A stretch of 64,000 nt of DNA. It comes from Aphidius gifuensis. Its lineage: Eukaryota > Arthropoda > Insecta > Hymenoptera > Braconidae. A model generated the notes under the pieces. The model was not told where the DNA came from. It worked only from the letters and a program-made list of their open reading frames with translations, and made no database searches. The position numbers and the translations under genes are program-made. The DNA lies in assembly GCF_014905175.1 (NCBI RefSeq), contig NW_025220588.1, forward strand, positions 17,905-81,904. Reading direction: 5' to 3'. Below, piece after piece: positions 1 through 9,999 of this stretch (its first letter is position 1; every line of letters begins with the position of its first letter).

Positions 1-100
1 ATGCTCCAAATAAAGTCTTGACCTTCTTCTTCTTTGTATTGTTCTTTGACACCATCTGAACCAATTACAAGTTTAGAATCAAACAACTTAAAAATGTAAC

Positions 101-245
101 CAGTGAAATCTACCCACTAAAAAACCAACAAAAAAAAAATTTCCCACTAAAAAAACCACTAAACAAAAACTGCCCACTCGATTACCCACTAAATCTGAAA
201 AAAACCACTAAATTTAGTGGGAAAACCACTAATCTGGCAACACTG
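101..245. repeat. Short CCCACTAAA motif array with CAGTG/CACTG ends
   Basis: The stretch starts with CAGTGAAATC and ends with GGCAACACTG, like a small hAT-type element. Its interior repeats CCCACTAAA / CCACTAAA at least six times, with TTTAGTGGG in inverse. I see no convincing 8-bp target duplication, so the boundaries are approximate. There is no gene in bases 1-267. Confidence 0.4.
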
Positions 246-267
246 ACTCCATGGTTAAAGCCAGCAC

Positions 268-650
268 CAGTGATGGGTAATTCGACGATTTTCGGGGTAT
301 CGTACGTATGATACGTATGATTGTATGATACTACATAAAGTGTATGATAGTTGAAACTGCCCTCTTTTTTCATAAAATGAACTAAATGATTTATTAAACT
401 CTCACTCACACCACTGTACACAGCTGTCAAACTGTTTTTTTTATTACACGATAAATAATAAATAAATTCATCAACGTGTATAAAAAATTTTATTAGAATT
501 AAAACATTATACGAGAAAATATCATTAAACTAACTTTTATCATTAAACTAACTTTCTAATAAATAATATTTAGTGTTCAATAAAATGGCAAGAACTCAAC
601 ATTTTAAATTTGTCTCGTTATTTAATTAACCCAATTTATAATAATTATCA
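268..650 (+). mobile_element. 5' end of a CAGTGATGGG hAT-like MITE (partial)
   Basis: The left terminus CAGTGATGGGTAATTCGACG is followed by GTATGATACGTATGAT palindromes. The interior matches the flanks of the element at 27768-30919, including the intact stretch CCACTGTACACAGCTG near 411-426. In that second copy this stretch is interrupted by another transposon, so this copy documents its empty site. I could not find the right terminus here. Confidence 0.55.
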
Positions 651-717
651 ATTAATTAACAATAAATAAATTGACACTCATTTACCATCATATACACCAT
701 AAAAATATGGATCATAA

Positions 718-1467
718 CATGGTAGAAATATACAGGTAGGTCCATGCGCATACGTTTTTTTAAGCCAATAAGAAGTGCGGCCCCTACTTTGCCATATTGG
801 CTAAATTGGCGCGATTTTATTTGAATCATAATTTGAAGTACATATCAAAGATCGTCTCAATAAAAAATTGAAATAATAAAGACACATAAACAAATGATTA
901 ATTCTATAAAAAATAAAAAATAAAATTCATATTTAACTTTGTTACATATTTTTTTTAACTTTTTTTTCTTATTTCTTTTTTTTTTATCTTCTATAATTTT
1001 CTCATTCAAAACTCTAAGTCAAATGTACGTACAAGTATGTACCAAACATTGTCTTGCATTCAGTGCAATATTTGGATTGTTTTTTTCATCCATACTTTTA
1101 GTTTGTTAACTAAATATGTAAAAATTCCTTTTATTTTTCCTAATTGTTTTTTGTGAAAAAGTAAAAATTTAACTTCTAATTGTTTTGACACATTTATATA
1201 TATGTATAATTATTAAACAATATTTTTAAAGTTTTTAATTATGGTTAATGTAAATTTTTAAACATGTTCTGCATTAATTAATAACAGTATAATAATAATA
1301 GTATGACGGGCACACAAATTTACACACATGCAAAAAAGATGGCTAATAATAATAATATGACGGGCACACAGATTTACACACATGTAGACAAGATGGCTAC
1401 TTAGAGTTTTGCGCAGTAGAATTTATTTTCGTCCGAGGAATGGACATACCTGTATATTTCTACCATG
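718..1467. mobile_element. CATGGTAGAAATA TIR element, 8-bp TSD
   Basis: The ends CATGGTAGAAATATACAGGT and its inverse (ACCTGTATATTTCTACCATG) bound 750 bp. The duplicated GATCATAA lies at 710-717 and 1468-1475. The interior has no ORF of note. It contains GGCCATATTGGCTAAA-like sequence and two copies of GACGGGCACACA with ACACACATG. A second copy starts at 10117, and a relative with GTAGTATTTC ends lies at 36364-36957. Superfamily unresolved: the TSD is 8 bp here and 9 bp in the relative. Confidence 0.75.
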
Positions 1468-1477
1468 GATCATAATA

Positions 1478-1729
1478 GGTGCTTTCTTTTGTGTATTTAT
1501 TTTTTTTCACTTTAATGCGCATGATCATGCACATGCGCATATTATGCAAACATGAGAAGAGAACAGTGGCGTCGAAACAAATAATTCTTAAAAAATAAGA
1601 ATTAAAACATGGCTGGTCCAGCTCCTTATGTCCTACGCTGTTGCAATCTGACTTTTTGCCGACTGCGCATTTGAATGCGCATGCGTGAAAATAAACAGGA
1701 AAAAAAATAAACACCCAAAAGAAAGCACC
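1478..1729. mobile_element. GGTGCTTTC MITE, TA TSD
   Basis: The inverted ends GGTGCTTTCTTTTGTGTATT and GAAAGCACC flank 252 bp, with TA on both sides. The interior contains ATGCGCATGATCATGCACAT palindromes. Full or partial copies occur at 10000-10104, 14405-14717 (partial), 14718-14969, 15647-15880 (truncated) and 57497-57741. Confidence 0.75.
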
Positions 1730-2525
1730 TATTATAATACGCGGATCATGCGCACTTGTGAGGTAAACACACGTAATACCCCACAATAGGCTGTCGCTGA
1801 CTTAATTTTGGAGTAAGTCAGTTCGAAAAACTACCAACTGCAGCGCTGACATCAGCCCTAAACAAAGAAGAAAGACAGAACATAATATTCTTATTCACTC
1901 TAGCATGTACAATTATGTTTATACCAGGAGTGCTATTCTTGGTTCCGTATTGCGGGAGTTATTGCGGGTCCCGCAATAACGATTCGCCGACAAGAAATGT
2001 TTGTCGCAATAGAAAAATATGAAGGCGCTTGTTGTTGCTTTCATGTAAAAAGTCGTATGCAAATGCAAAAATAAAGTAGAATTTACATGAAAGCAACAAC
2101 ATGCGCCTTCATATTTCAATTGCTAACTGTCGGCAGGCGAACCTCCACATCTGGATAAACTCTTTCACAATTAAACCTTCTTGGACTATTCAGGAGTGCT
2201 ATTCTTGGTCCCGTATTGCGGCTGCCGTATTCACTGGGCATTACAATTTAGGGCTTTTTTCATCTACTGCACCCGTATTCAGAGGATGTTCTCATTAGGG
2301 CTTTTTTTTTCCGATGGCGGCGCTTGTGAACTTTTTATTTAGATTTTACATAGAAAAGCTGCACAAGCACCACCACCGGAAAAAAACTTGCTAATCATCT
2401 ACTGACCGAGTGGCATTGTATGTAAAATCTATATGAAAAAAATTTTAGAAGCGCCATCAGTGGCAAAAAAAGCCCTAAATTGTATAAAATTTGCCCTGTG
2501 AATACGGCACCCGTACGGAAGCCCA
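1730..2525. repeat. Degenerate MITE mosaic, no gene
   Basis: The stretch holds fragments of two related MITE families: GCACCCGTATTCAGAGG (about 2263-2400) and GGGCATTACAATTTAGGGC (about 2200-2510), overlapping one another. An inverted pair near 2010-2125 reads ATGAAGGCGCTTGTTGTTGC / GCAACAACATGCGCCTTCAT. I see no coding region. Confidence 0.5.
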
Positions 2526-2689
2526 GCAGTCCAATTCACAGGGCAAATTTTTTACAATTTAGGGCTTTTTTTTGCCGGTAATGGCGCTTGTCAAATTTTT
2601 TTTATATAGATTTCACATACAAAAGCTCTACAAGCGCCACCAGTAGAGGAAAAAAGCTCTAAATTGTAATGCCCTGTGAATTGGACTGC
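2526..2689. mobile_element. GCAGTCCAATTCACAGGGC MITE
   Basis: This 164-bp element has ends GCAGTCCAATTCACAGGGC and the inverse GGACTGC. Its core is TTTAGGGCTTTTTT followed by TGGCGCTTGT and ACAAGCGCCA. It sits inside the arm of the composite element: the opposite arm near 9812 reads straight through the insertion point. Other copies lie at 9432, 18207, 42269, 42707, 45818 and 57995, with a degenerate one at 24095. Confidence 0.85.
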
Positions 2690-2782
2690 TGGAGTGCCAT
2701 CGTGTGTGCTGTGTTACTAACCGTCGTGTGTTAATAACACAGCAGCATTTTATTGATTTTCGTTTGCTGTGTAAATGACACA

Positions 2783-3019
2783 CACTGAAATATAATAAAA
2801 CTGGAAGGCTTTCCCTCTCACTCACGCATGCGCACATTAAATCTTGTACAGTCAACGTCAAAACAAACAAGTACTACACGGTATAAAAGTTACATTATAT
2901 TTCAGTAGTCTCAACCAATTATAGTTGACGTGACTGTACCGACAAGGACAACAGGCCAACCATTGAGTTTCTCTCTCGGCGACACAAAGTTCGGCTTCCA
3001 GTTTTATTATATTTCAGTG
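2783..3019. mobile_element. CACTGAAATATAA hAT-like MITE, TSD ATGACACA
   Basis: TIRs of about 22 bp (CACTGAAATATAATAAAACT and its inverse) bound 237 bp. The 8-bp target ATGACACA is duplicated exactly at 2775-2782 and 3020-3027. The interior (AATCTTGTACA, TATAGTTGACGTGACTGTAC) recurs almost base for base at 54165-54371. An 8-bp TSD with a CA(C/G)TG end fits the hAT superfamily. No coding capacity. Confidence 0.8.
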
Positions 3020-3671
3020 ATGACACACAGCATTTTTGTTCATTTTTAGGTGTGTTCGTTCACCTTTAACACCGAGCGTATGCACGAAGCGTATGCAAGG
3101 AAGCGCTAGCGTTTTGCGGTCATTTGAAGAAACTTTAGTAACTAAAATTTACTATTTATTTATTTCTATTCGTTTTTTCCAGTTCTTTCGCTCTCTTTCA
3201 TTATTATTAATTGGTAATTTGTTCTTGCGTCTGAGAAAAAATTATTAAATTAACAAAATAAACACAATGACTGAAAATAACGAATGTTTTAGTAAATTTT
3301 AGTTACTAAAGTTTCTTCAAATGACCGCAAAACTCTAGCGCTTCCTTGCATACGCTCCGACCAGTGTTGGGTAAATGGTCGATTTTTGGGTTTAATACTT
3401 TCATACCGGTATGAAAGTATTAAACCGGTATAATACTGGTATGAAAGTATGAAAGTATGAAACTCAGGAACGCCCCCTATGGCATCAAAATTGTCTACCA
3501 TACCAGCATAAAACTCTCAAATGTCAAATTTTTTGTTGATATATTAATAGATGTATTACAGAATAAACAAATAATATGAACAATATTTGATTATAAAAAC
3601 AACAACAGTAATGTATTTCAATTTATTTGAACAGATAATAAGCTATTGACAAATGGCTACCCTGGTAGAAA

Positions 3672-3970
3672 TATTTCTCCGGCTTTTTCCGGCTTTCTCC
3701 GGCATTACTCCGGCTTTCTCCGGCATTACTCCGTTTTTGGCCCATTTCCGGAGAAACTACTCCGGCATGAGGTTGGTGGCGGAGAAATTACTCCGGCATG
3801 AAATTGATGGCGGAGAAATTATTCCGGCATGAGGTTGATGGCGGAGAAATTACTCCGGCATGAGATTGGTGGTGGGAAAATTACTCCGGCATGGTATCGA
3901 TGGTGGAGAAATTACTCCGGCATGAGATTGATGGCGGATAAATTTTTCCGGCATGGGATTGATGGCGGAG
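3672..3970. repeat. Tandem GGAGAAATTACTCCGGCATG repeats, left arm
   Basis: The unit is about 31-32 bp: GGAGAAATTACTCCGGCATG followed by a variable AGRTTGATGGC. About eight copies run in one direction after short TCCGGCTTTCTCCGGC units. It is the inverse complement of the larger array at 5425-6350. The unit itself contains GGAGAAATTACTCC, resembling the terminal GAAATATTTCTCCGGC. Confidence 0.85.
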
Positions 3971-4463
3971 AAAATATTACAATTGTTAATCATAAATACT
4001 ATTTTTGAGCAGACAAACTAGAAGTATTTTTCATCGGTTGAACATTTTTATAATATGACAATCTATTCTTTTGTGTTCTTTTGGTTCATGGAGAACCACA
4101 TCCAACCCCGCACATACACATGCTTTATAAAAAAAAAAAATTGTCAAGTTCGCTCACACATTTATAATCTAATCCTCGCCGAGTCGCCGGACGGCTGCCA
4201 GAAATACCACCTCTACTGCTCACCATCGCTACTCATATACATGTGTGCGCCACTGTAGCATAGCAGTGGAAGCAACGTAGATTGTTTATTCATTATCTTG
4301 TTAAAAGAAAAAAGTTGTAGTGTTGTGCCCTAGTATATAAGGCAATGGAAAATCATATCAATAAACAAATAAAATAATAAAAAAAGTCATATTGTGCCCA
4401 GGGCTAATATTAAAACACTCAGAATAAATGAATTCTGCTTGGATAAATTTGTGGTTCAGCAAA

Positions 4464-5330
4464 ATGGCAGCAGCCGACTCACCAACGGACGACAGTCTTT
4501 ATCCAATTGCAGTTCTGATCGATGACTTATAAAATGCAAATTTACAAGTAAGTACAATAATTATTATTTTTCAAATAATACCAAAGTTTTTTATGTTTGA
4601 AAAAAAAAAAATAACTCGATCTTAGTCAGCAAGTGTTTGTAACAATGAGGTTATAACTGGAGCGGTTTTTTTTTATATTAATTTCATCATATCAGTTGAC
4701 TTATAATTTTTTTAAGATATAAATATTATGAACATTTTATTTTATTACAATTAATGAATATATTTTTATTTTATAGCTGCGATTAAATTCAATCAAAAAA
4801 CTTTCAACGATTGCCTTGGCACTTTGTGCTGAACATACTCGTTGTGAGTTGATACATTTTGTTCCATTGGTACAACGTTTGGCATTTGGTGATTGGTTTA
4901 CGTCAAGAACATCGACATGTGGTTTAATAAGTGTATCTTATCCACGTGTAAGTACAGCAACAATAGCTGAATTAAGAAATCATTTTTGTAATTTATGTCA
5001 AGATGATACACTAATGGGGCGACGTTCAGCATCATCAAAATTGGGAGAATTTGCAAAAGTTGTTGAAATTGAGTATTTAAAATCTGATTCAATTCTAATG
5101 TTTGTTATACTTGCACGAGATGAACAAGATTCTGTTCGTTTATTAGCTGTTGATGCATGTGTTAGTATATTGCAACATTATTACAACGAGAAGATGTTGA
5201 ACAACGTGTTATGCCAAAATTACGTCAATGTGCTGCTGATTTATCATGGCGTGTACATTATATGATTGATGATAAATTTATAGATCTTGGAAAAGCAGTT
5301 AATTATAAACGTACCACATTCCGAAAATAT
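4464..5330 (+). pseudogene. Captured fragment of PP2A 65-kDa scaffold (A) subunit gene
   Basis: PP2A-A is the HEAT-repeat scaffold that joins the catalytic and regulatory subunits of protein phosphatase 2A. Exon 1 (4464-4547) begins MAAADSPTDDSLYPIAVLID, the family N terminus, but has an in-frame TAA at codon 23. A 229-bp intron follows (GTAAGT donor, TTTTATAG acceptor). Exon 2 (from 4777) continues in phase with LRLNSIKKLSTIALAL, then jumps from HEAT 1 straight to FVPLVQRLAFGDWFTSRTS of HEAT 4, losing roughly 95 residues. It then follows the family (KLGEFAKVVEIEYLKSD, DEQDSVRLLAVDACVSI). A frameshift lies near 5175-5185, after which LRQCAADLSWRVHYM is readable, and homology stops at GKAV. 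The retained intron means DNA-level capture rather than a retrocopy. It cannot make a working scaffold. Confidence 0.9.
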
Positions 5331-5424
5331 AATTTTAGTTTTTCTGAGTCATTAAATGTGATGGTTAGTTTAAATAAATATATTTGATAAAATTGATGAA
5401 CATATAACATTTCTACATTGTTTT

Positions 5425-6350
5425 TTAGTAATCTCATGCCGAATTGATTACTCCGGCATTATTGTTATGCCGGAGTAATTATTCTGGCATAAGATGAATG
5501 CTGAAGAAAATGCTTCGGCATAAAACTAGTGGCGGACTAATTTTTCCGACATTACTTTCATGCCGGAGTATTTACTCCGCCATCAATCTCATGGCGGAGT
5601 AATTTTTCCGCCGTCAATCTCATGCCGGAATAATTTTGTCGGCATGAAGTTAATGTCGGAAAAATGAATCCACCACTAGTTTTATGCCGGAGTTTTTTCT
5701 CCTTCACTGATCTAATGCCGAAATAATTTCTCCTTCACTGATCCCATGCCAGAATAATTTCTCCGGCACGAATCCTATGCCGGGATAATTCCTCCGCCAT
5801 CAATCCCATGCCGAAATAATTCCTCCGCCATCAATCCCATGCCGGAATAATTTTGCTGGCATTAATCCCATGCCGGAACAATTTCTACGGCATGAATCTC
5901 ATGCCGGAATAATTTCTCCGCCATCAATTCCATGCCGGAGTAATTTTTCCGCCATCAACTTCATGCCGGAATAATTTCTCCGCCATCAACCTCATGCCGG
6001 AATAATTTCTCCGCCATAAATTTCATGCCGGAGTAATTTTTCCGCCATCAACTTCATGCCGGAATAATTTCTCCGCCATCAACCTCATGCCGGAATAATT
6101 TCTCCGCCATCAATTTCATGCCGGAGTAATTTTTCCGCCATCAACTTCATGCCGGAATAATTTCTCCGGCACGAATCTCATGCCGGAGTAATTTCTCCGC
6201 CATCAATTCCATGCCGGAGTAATTTTTCCGCCATCAACCTCATGCCGGAGTAATTTCTCCGGAAATGGGCCAAAAACGGAGAAATGCCGGAGTAATGCCG
6301 GAATAATGCCGGAATAATGCCGGAGTAATGCCGGAGTAATATTTCCACCA
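5425..6350. repeat. Tandem ATGCCGGAATAATTTCTCCG repeats, right arm
   Basis: More than 25 units of about 31-32 bp: ATGCCGGAATAATTTCTCCG followed by CCATCAATCTC with point variation. Local higher-order pairs alternate (for example 5930-6130). The array runs into the right terminal inverted repeat without a break. It is the inverted counterpart of 3672-3970 and shares the terminal motif. Confidence 0.9.
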
Positions 6351-6359
6351 GGGTAAGAA

Positions 6360-7390
6360 ACGGATGTAGCTTCCCTGTTAATTTCTAAAGAATTAATTCA
6401 GCCAAAGTAATTAACATCCTTTCCTTAGCTACCATTTTTCCCATAGCTTTTTATTATAATTTAAATAAATAAATGGTCATAGGAAAAATGGTAGCTAAGG
6501 AAAGGAAGTTGTCACATGTTAATTCATACGAAATTAATTTTGCCAAAGAAATTAACATGCAGGCAACATCCTTTCCTTAGCTACCGTTTTTTTCTATGAC
6601 CATTTATTTATTTGAATAAATAAAAAGCTATAGGGAAAATGGTAGCTAAGGAAAATTGTCACATATTAATTTTTACGAAATTGATTTTGCCAAAGAAATA
6701 AACATGCAGGCAACATCCTTTCCTTAGCTAATATTTTTCCCATAGCTCTTTATTTATTTAAATAAATAAATGGTCATAGGAAAAATGGTAGCTAAGAAAG
6801 AGAAGAATCATGTTAATTCATACGAAATTAATTTTGCCAGAGAAATTAACATGCAGGCAACATCCTTTCCTCAGCTACCATTTTTCCTATGACCATTTTT
6901 TTTATTTAAATAAATGAGCTATGGGAAAAATATTATCCAAGAAAGGATGTTGCCTGCATGAATTTCTCTGTCAAAATTAATTTCGTATAAATAACATGTG
7001 ACAACTTCCTTTCCCAACTACCATTTTCATATAGCTTTTATTTGTTTAAATTAATAAAAAGCTATGGGAAAAGTATTAACTACGAAAAGGATGTTGCCAG
7101 TACTTTCTTTTGGCTAAATTAATATTTTATGAATTAACATGTAAACAACATCCTGTCCATATAGACATTTTTCCAATAGGTTTTTACATAAATAAAAAAG
7201 TAAAAAACTATGGAAAAAATAACTAAGGAAGGGTGTTGCCACATATTGATTTATAAAGAATTAATTGAGCCAAAGAAATTAACAGGTAAGCCTCATCCTT
7301 TCCTTAGACATTTGTCAATAGTTTTTAATATATTCAATAAATTTATTACTACTGACAAAAGTCTGAGAAAAGGATGAAGATTATTACTAT
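6360..7390. repeat. CCTTTCCTTAGCTACC palindromic satellite array (inside hAT-like element)
   Basis: Units of about 110-160 bp alternate CTTTCCTTAGCTACC, CCATAGCTTTTTATTT, AAATAAATGGTCATAGG, GGTAGCTAAGGAAAGGA, then ACATGTTAATTTATACGAAA, TTTTGCCAAAGAAATTAACA and GCAGGCAACATCC. Each unit is near-palindromic. The same array type occurs at 12260-12640, 19090-20830, 35053-36350, 45300-45560, 49090-49460, 51940-52870 and 55010-55560, inside different transposon families. Confidence 0.85.
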
Positions 7391-7739
7391 TATGCTATAA
7401 TTAAAGGAATGATATTCTTAAATTTAAATTATGAGCAATTCAAAATGGTGTGTGACGTAATATACGAAAAATTCCTACAGATGGCGCTACTAACGTGGTA
7501 TGAAAGTATGAAAGTATGAAACCTCCGCGGTATAATACCGGTATTATACCGAGGTTTACGACCGGTATGATACCGCGGTATTATACAAACCCAAAACTGG
7601 CTCCGACTGAACGAACACACCTTTTGTGTGCTGTGTAACTGACACAGCACACACGTTTTTTTAAGGGTATATAAACGCAGCCAAACATAGGGTTCCATTT
7701 ACAACAGATGTAAACAAGTATTTGGATTTTAGAGCTGTT

Positions 7740-9420
7740 TGGCATTGTTTGGAGTATGAATAATGGATATGTTTGTTCTTTTTAAATTTTGAATAACAAA
7801 CGATGCTTGAATCAGCCAGGAATATTATATGATTTAATAACTATAAATTCAATTTTTTTAGCTTAACATGGCCTCGACCATTCTTTTTATTCAGGTATAT
7901 TTTTTTTTATCGTAAGATTATTAAATAAAAAATTGCAATATTTTGGAACATGTAGTTTTAAAAATAACTATTATGAAAAAAATTACCATATCAAATTAAA
8001 CCATTCAGTAGAAAAATATTATATAATAATAGTAAAAATTTTCTTTATTATCATGGTACTAAATAAACAAGTGCAATATAATTTAAAGCATTAAAGTATG
8101 TTCTATGTTTAGATTACTATAGGTAGTATGTAAATATTATTTAAAAATTATAATGCACTTTTGTGACCTTGTCTATGCCACAAGCATTCATATTATCATT
8201 TTCTTTCTTAACATAAAATTATTTTGCAAAAAATTGCAGTACTTATCATGAAAAAAAGTACTGAGCATATATTCAGATAAGATATTTTTTTTGATAACAA
8301 CAAGACATAATTGTACTCTTGATGGTTGTATTCCAATATTGTCTAAGCACTCTAAAAAATCATAAAAATTTTCAAGAGTATCATTCGGTACATTTCTAAG
8401 CTCTGACTTAAGATGCGTTTGTAAAACCAAGATTGAGTACCATCATCATGTAATTTTCTCAATAAATTAACTTATTGAATATAATTATAAGTTGCTGCAA
8501 GAACTTTTTAACTTTAGTTGGACGTAATATTTCCTAATACAATTTTTAGTGACCAACAAGAATTATTTTTCTTCAAACCTGGTTTTCTTTTTTTTTTTTT
8601 TCAGCTAAGAGCATTAGTCGATGAAGGTGCATTTTTAGTTTTATCAACTTCATGTTTTTGATTGATCATTTGGATCAAGTGGTTTATACGTGGCTTTCGA
8701 TTAAAAGTACTTTTATTATGCACATGATATGTTGGTTTTTACGTTGTCATTTAAAATATATTGGTCATCAGAAATTAGAGCAGTAGTTTTAGATTTAATT
8801 GTTGGACCTGTATATAAAAAACCATTGGCATTAGACAAAAGTGCATTAACCGGTGCAATATCGATATTTCGTTTTTTATTTAAAGGTATTCCAAATGTTT
8901 CCTCACCATCTGTCACTTGAGCAACTAATTTTCGATCTTGATTCGCCATGACAATTGAAAAAATAAAATACTGATAATCTACAATAGAAATCATTTAGAT
9001 TATTTCTCTATTACAAAATAAATAAATATATTTCAGTAAATCTTAAATATAAACTATTTACTCACAGCAACATAATTAACAACAACAATGAATGATGGTT
9101 ATTTGCAGCAAGTTGAATCACGAGGATTAATAATGATGACATCTCAGTTTGTTGTGAACTAAGAGTCAACAAATGAATTTATTTCATCTATAAAATGAAA
9201 AAAACTAATCACAAATCAAATATTACAAAAAATATTTTTAATTAATAAATATTAATTTAAAAAAAAATCTAATCTTATAGCCTATTTATATTCTGGCTAT
9301 GTTTAATTTTAAAATAATATTAATCACAAAACCAATTACTAATTATTGAGTAGCAAATAATAGGTCATTTTAATTAAGTAAAAATATTATTCAAATATTG
9401 TTTGAATTAATAATAAAATC
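7740..9420. other. Unidentified gene-like region inside composite element
   Basis: This AT-rich stretch has coding-like patches that I cannot identify. On the plus strand, ATGGCCTCGACC at 7869 opens a short exon-like frame ending in CAG|GTATAT, and an acceptor-like T-run plus CAG at about 8604 precedes LRALVDEGAFLVLST, broken by a stop. On the minus strand, 8188-8430 reads LKSELRNVPNDTLENFYDFL and 8716-8955 reads MANQDRKLVAQVTDGEETFG. TATATAA lies near 7669. Given the PP2A, USP and CYB5R captures nearby, these could be further captured exons, but I see no domain. Confidence 0.3.
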
Positions 9421-9431
9421 CAAGCTTGTCA

Positions 9432-9595
9432 GCAGTCCAATTCACAGGGCATTACAATTTAGGGCTTTTTTCCTCTACTGGCGGCGCTTGTAGAGCTTTT
9501 GTATGTGAAATCTATATAAAAAAAATTTGACAAGCGCCATCAGCGGCCAAAAAAAGCCCTAAATTGTATAAAATTTGCCCTGTGAATTGGACTGC
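9432..9595. mobile_element. GCAGTCC MITE copy
   Basis: The ends GCAGTCCAATTCACAGGGC and GGACTGC are intact, and the core inverted pair TGGCGGCGCTTGTAGAGC / GACAAGCGCCATC is present. 164 bp, the same length as the copies at 2526 and 45818, so this is a recent burst. Confidence 0.85.
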
Positions 9596-9999
9596 AGCTA
9601 ATGAAAAGTACTTGTTTACATACATCTTCTCTACATAAATAGAGCCCCATGTTTGGCTGCGTTTATATGCCCCAAATTGCCCAAATTCTAAAAAAACAAA
9701 AAAACTGGACGTGTATGCTGTGTCATTTACACAGCACACGAAAATCAATAAGAATGCTGCTGTGTTACTAGCACATGACAGTCGGTAACACAGCACACAC
9801 GATGGCACTCCAGGGCTTCCGTAACGATTTTGCTCCGTGAATACGGGTGCAGGATGACGAACTTGCCTCAAAAAACCGTATCGCTATATGGTCACCGCAT
9901 AATTGAGGGGCGCTAGTAACGTGTGCGACTTGTATCGCTTTTTTTTTACAATGCGCACAATACAAACATACTCTGACAAACACTAATAGAGCATTATAA

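Larger units (their letters stand above)
3660..6353. mobile_element. CCCTGGTAGAAATATTTC TIR element carrying a PP2A gene fragment, TA TSD
   Basis: The inverted ends are CCCTGGTAGAAATATTTC and GAGTAATATTTCCACCAGGG, flanked by TA at 3658-3659 and 6354-6355. The sister hAT copy at 35041-35060 reads GACAAATGGCTAAGAAACGG with nothing between, which is the exact empty site. From outside to inside the element has tandem GCCGGAGTAATT-type repeats next to both ends, about 470 bp of unique sequence on the left, then a broken PP2A scaffold-subunit fragment (4464-5330). The TA target alone does not settle the superfamily. Related ends occur at 49469-55009, 50966-51925 and 58447-58699. Confidence 0.9.
3362..7599. 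mobile_element. hAT-like element (CAGTGTTGGG), TSD GCTCCGAC, swollen by nested insertion
   Basis: The left end is CAGTGTTGGGTAAATGG and the right end ACAAACCCAAAACTG. The 8-bp target GCTCCGAC is duplicated exactly at 3354-3361 and 7600-7607. Next to the ends the element carries GTATGAAA repeats and palindromic TATACCGGTATTATACC. The interior is the CCTTAGCTACC palindromic array (6360-7390) plus the inserted element at 3660-6353. A second copy of the family runs 34760-41737 and lacks the 3660-6353 insert. No transposase frame is visible, so the element is non-autonomous. Confidence 0.85.
2504..9850. mobile_element. Large palindromic composite element holding nested hAT and gene-like DNA
   Basis: The arms match in inverse: GGAGTGCCATCGTGTGTGCT at 2690 and AGCACACACGATGGCACTCC inverse at about 9790-9812, continuing through the TGCTGTGTTAC and CAGCAGCATT blocks. 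Inner arms continue at 7615-7755 and 9600-9730 (GGCTGCGTTTATA). The left arm is interrupted by MITEs at 2526-2689 and 2783-3019, and the right-hand interior by one at 9432-9595. The undisturbed right arm (CGATGGCACTCCAGGGC) shows the left arm before insertion. Outer ends (GCACCCGTA) are approximate, and I found no TSD. Confidence 0.55.

Noticed and set aside
5425..6350. Regular repeats that could be taken for a CRISPR array
   Set aside because: Units are directly tandem with no unique spacers, the genome is eukaryotic, and the array belongs to a TIR arm.
3660..6353. Helitron explanation for the PP2A capture
   Set aside because: Helitrons lack TIRs and insert between A and T without duplication; here long TIRs are present and TA flanks both sides, with an exact empty site.
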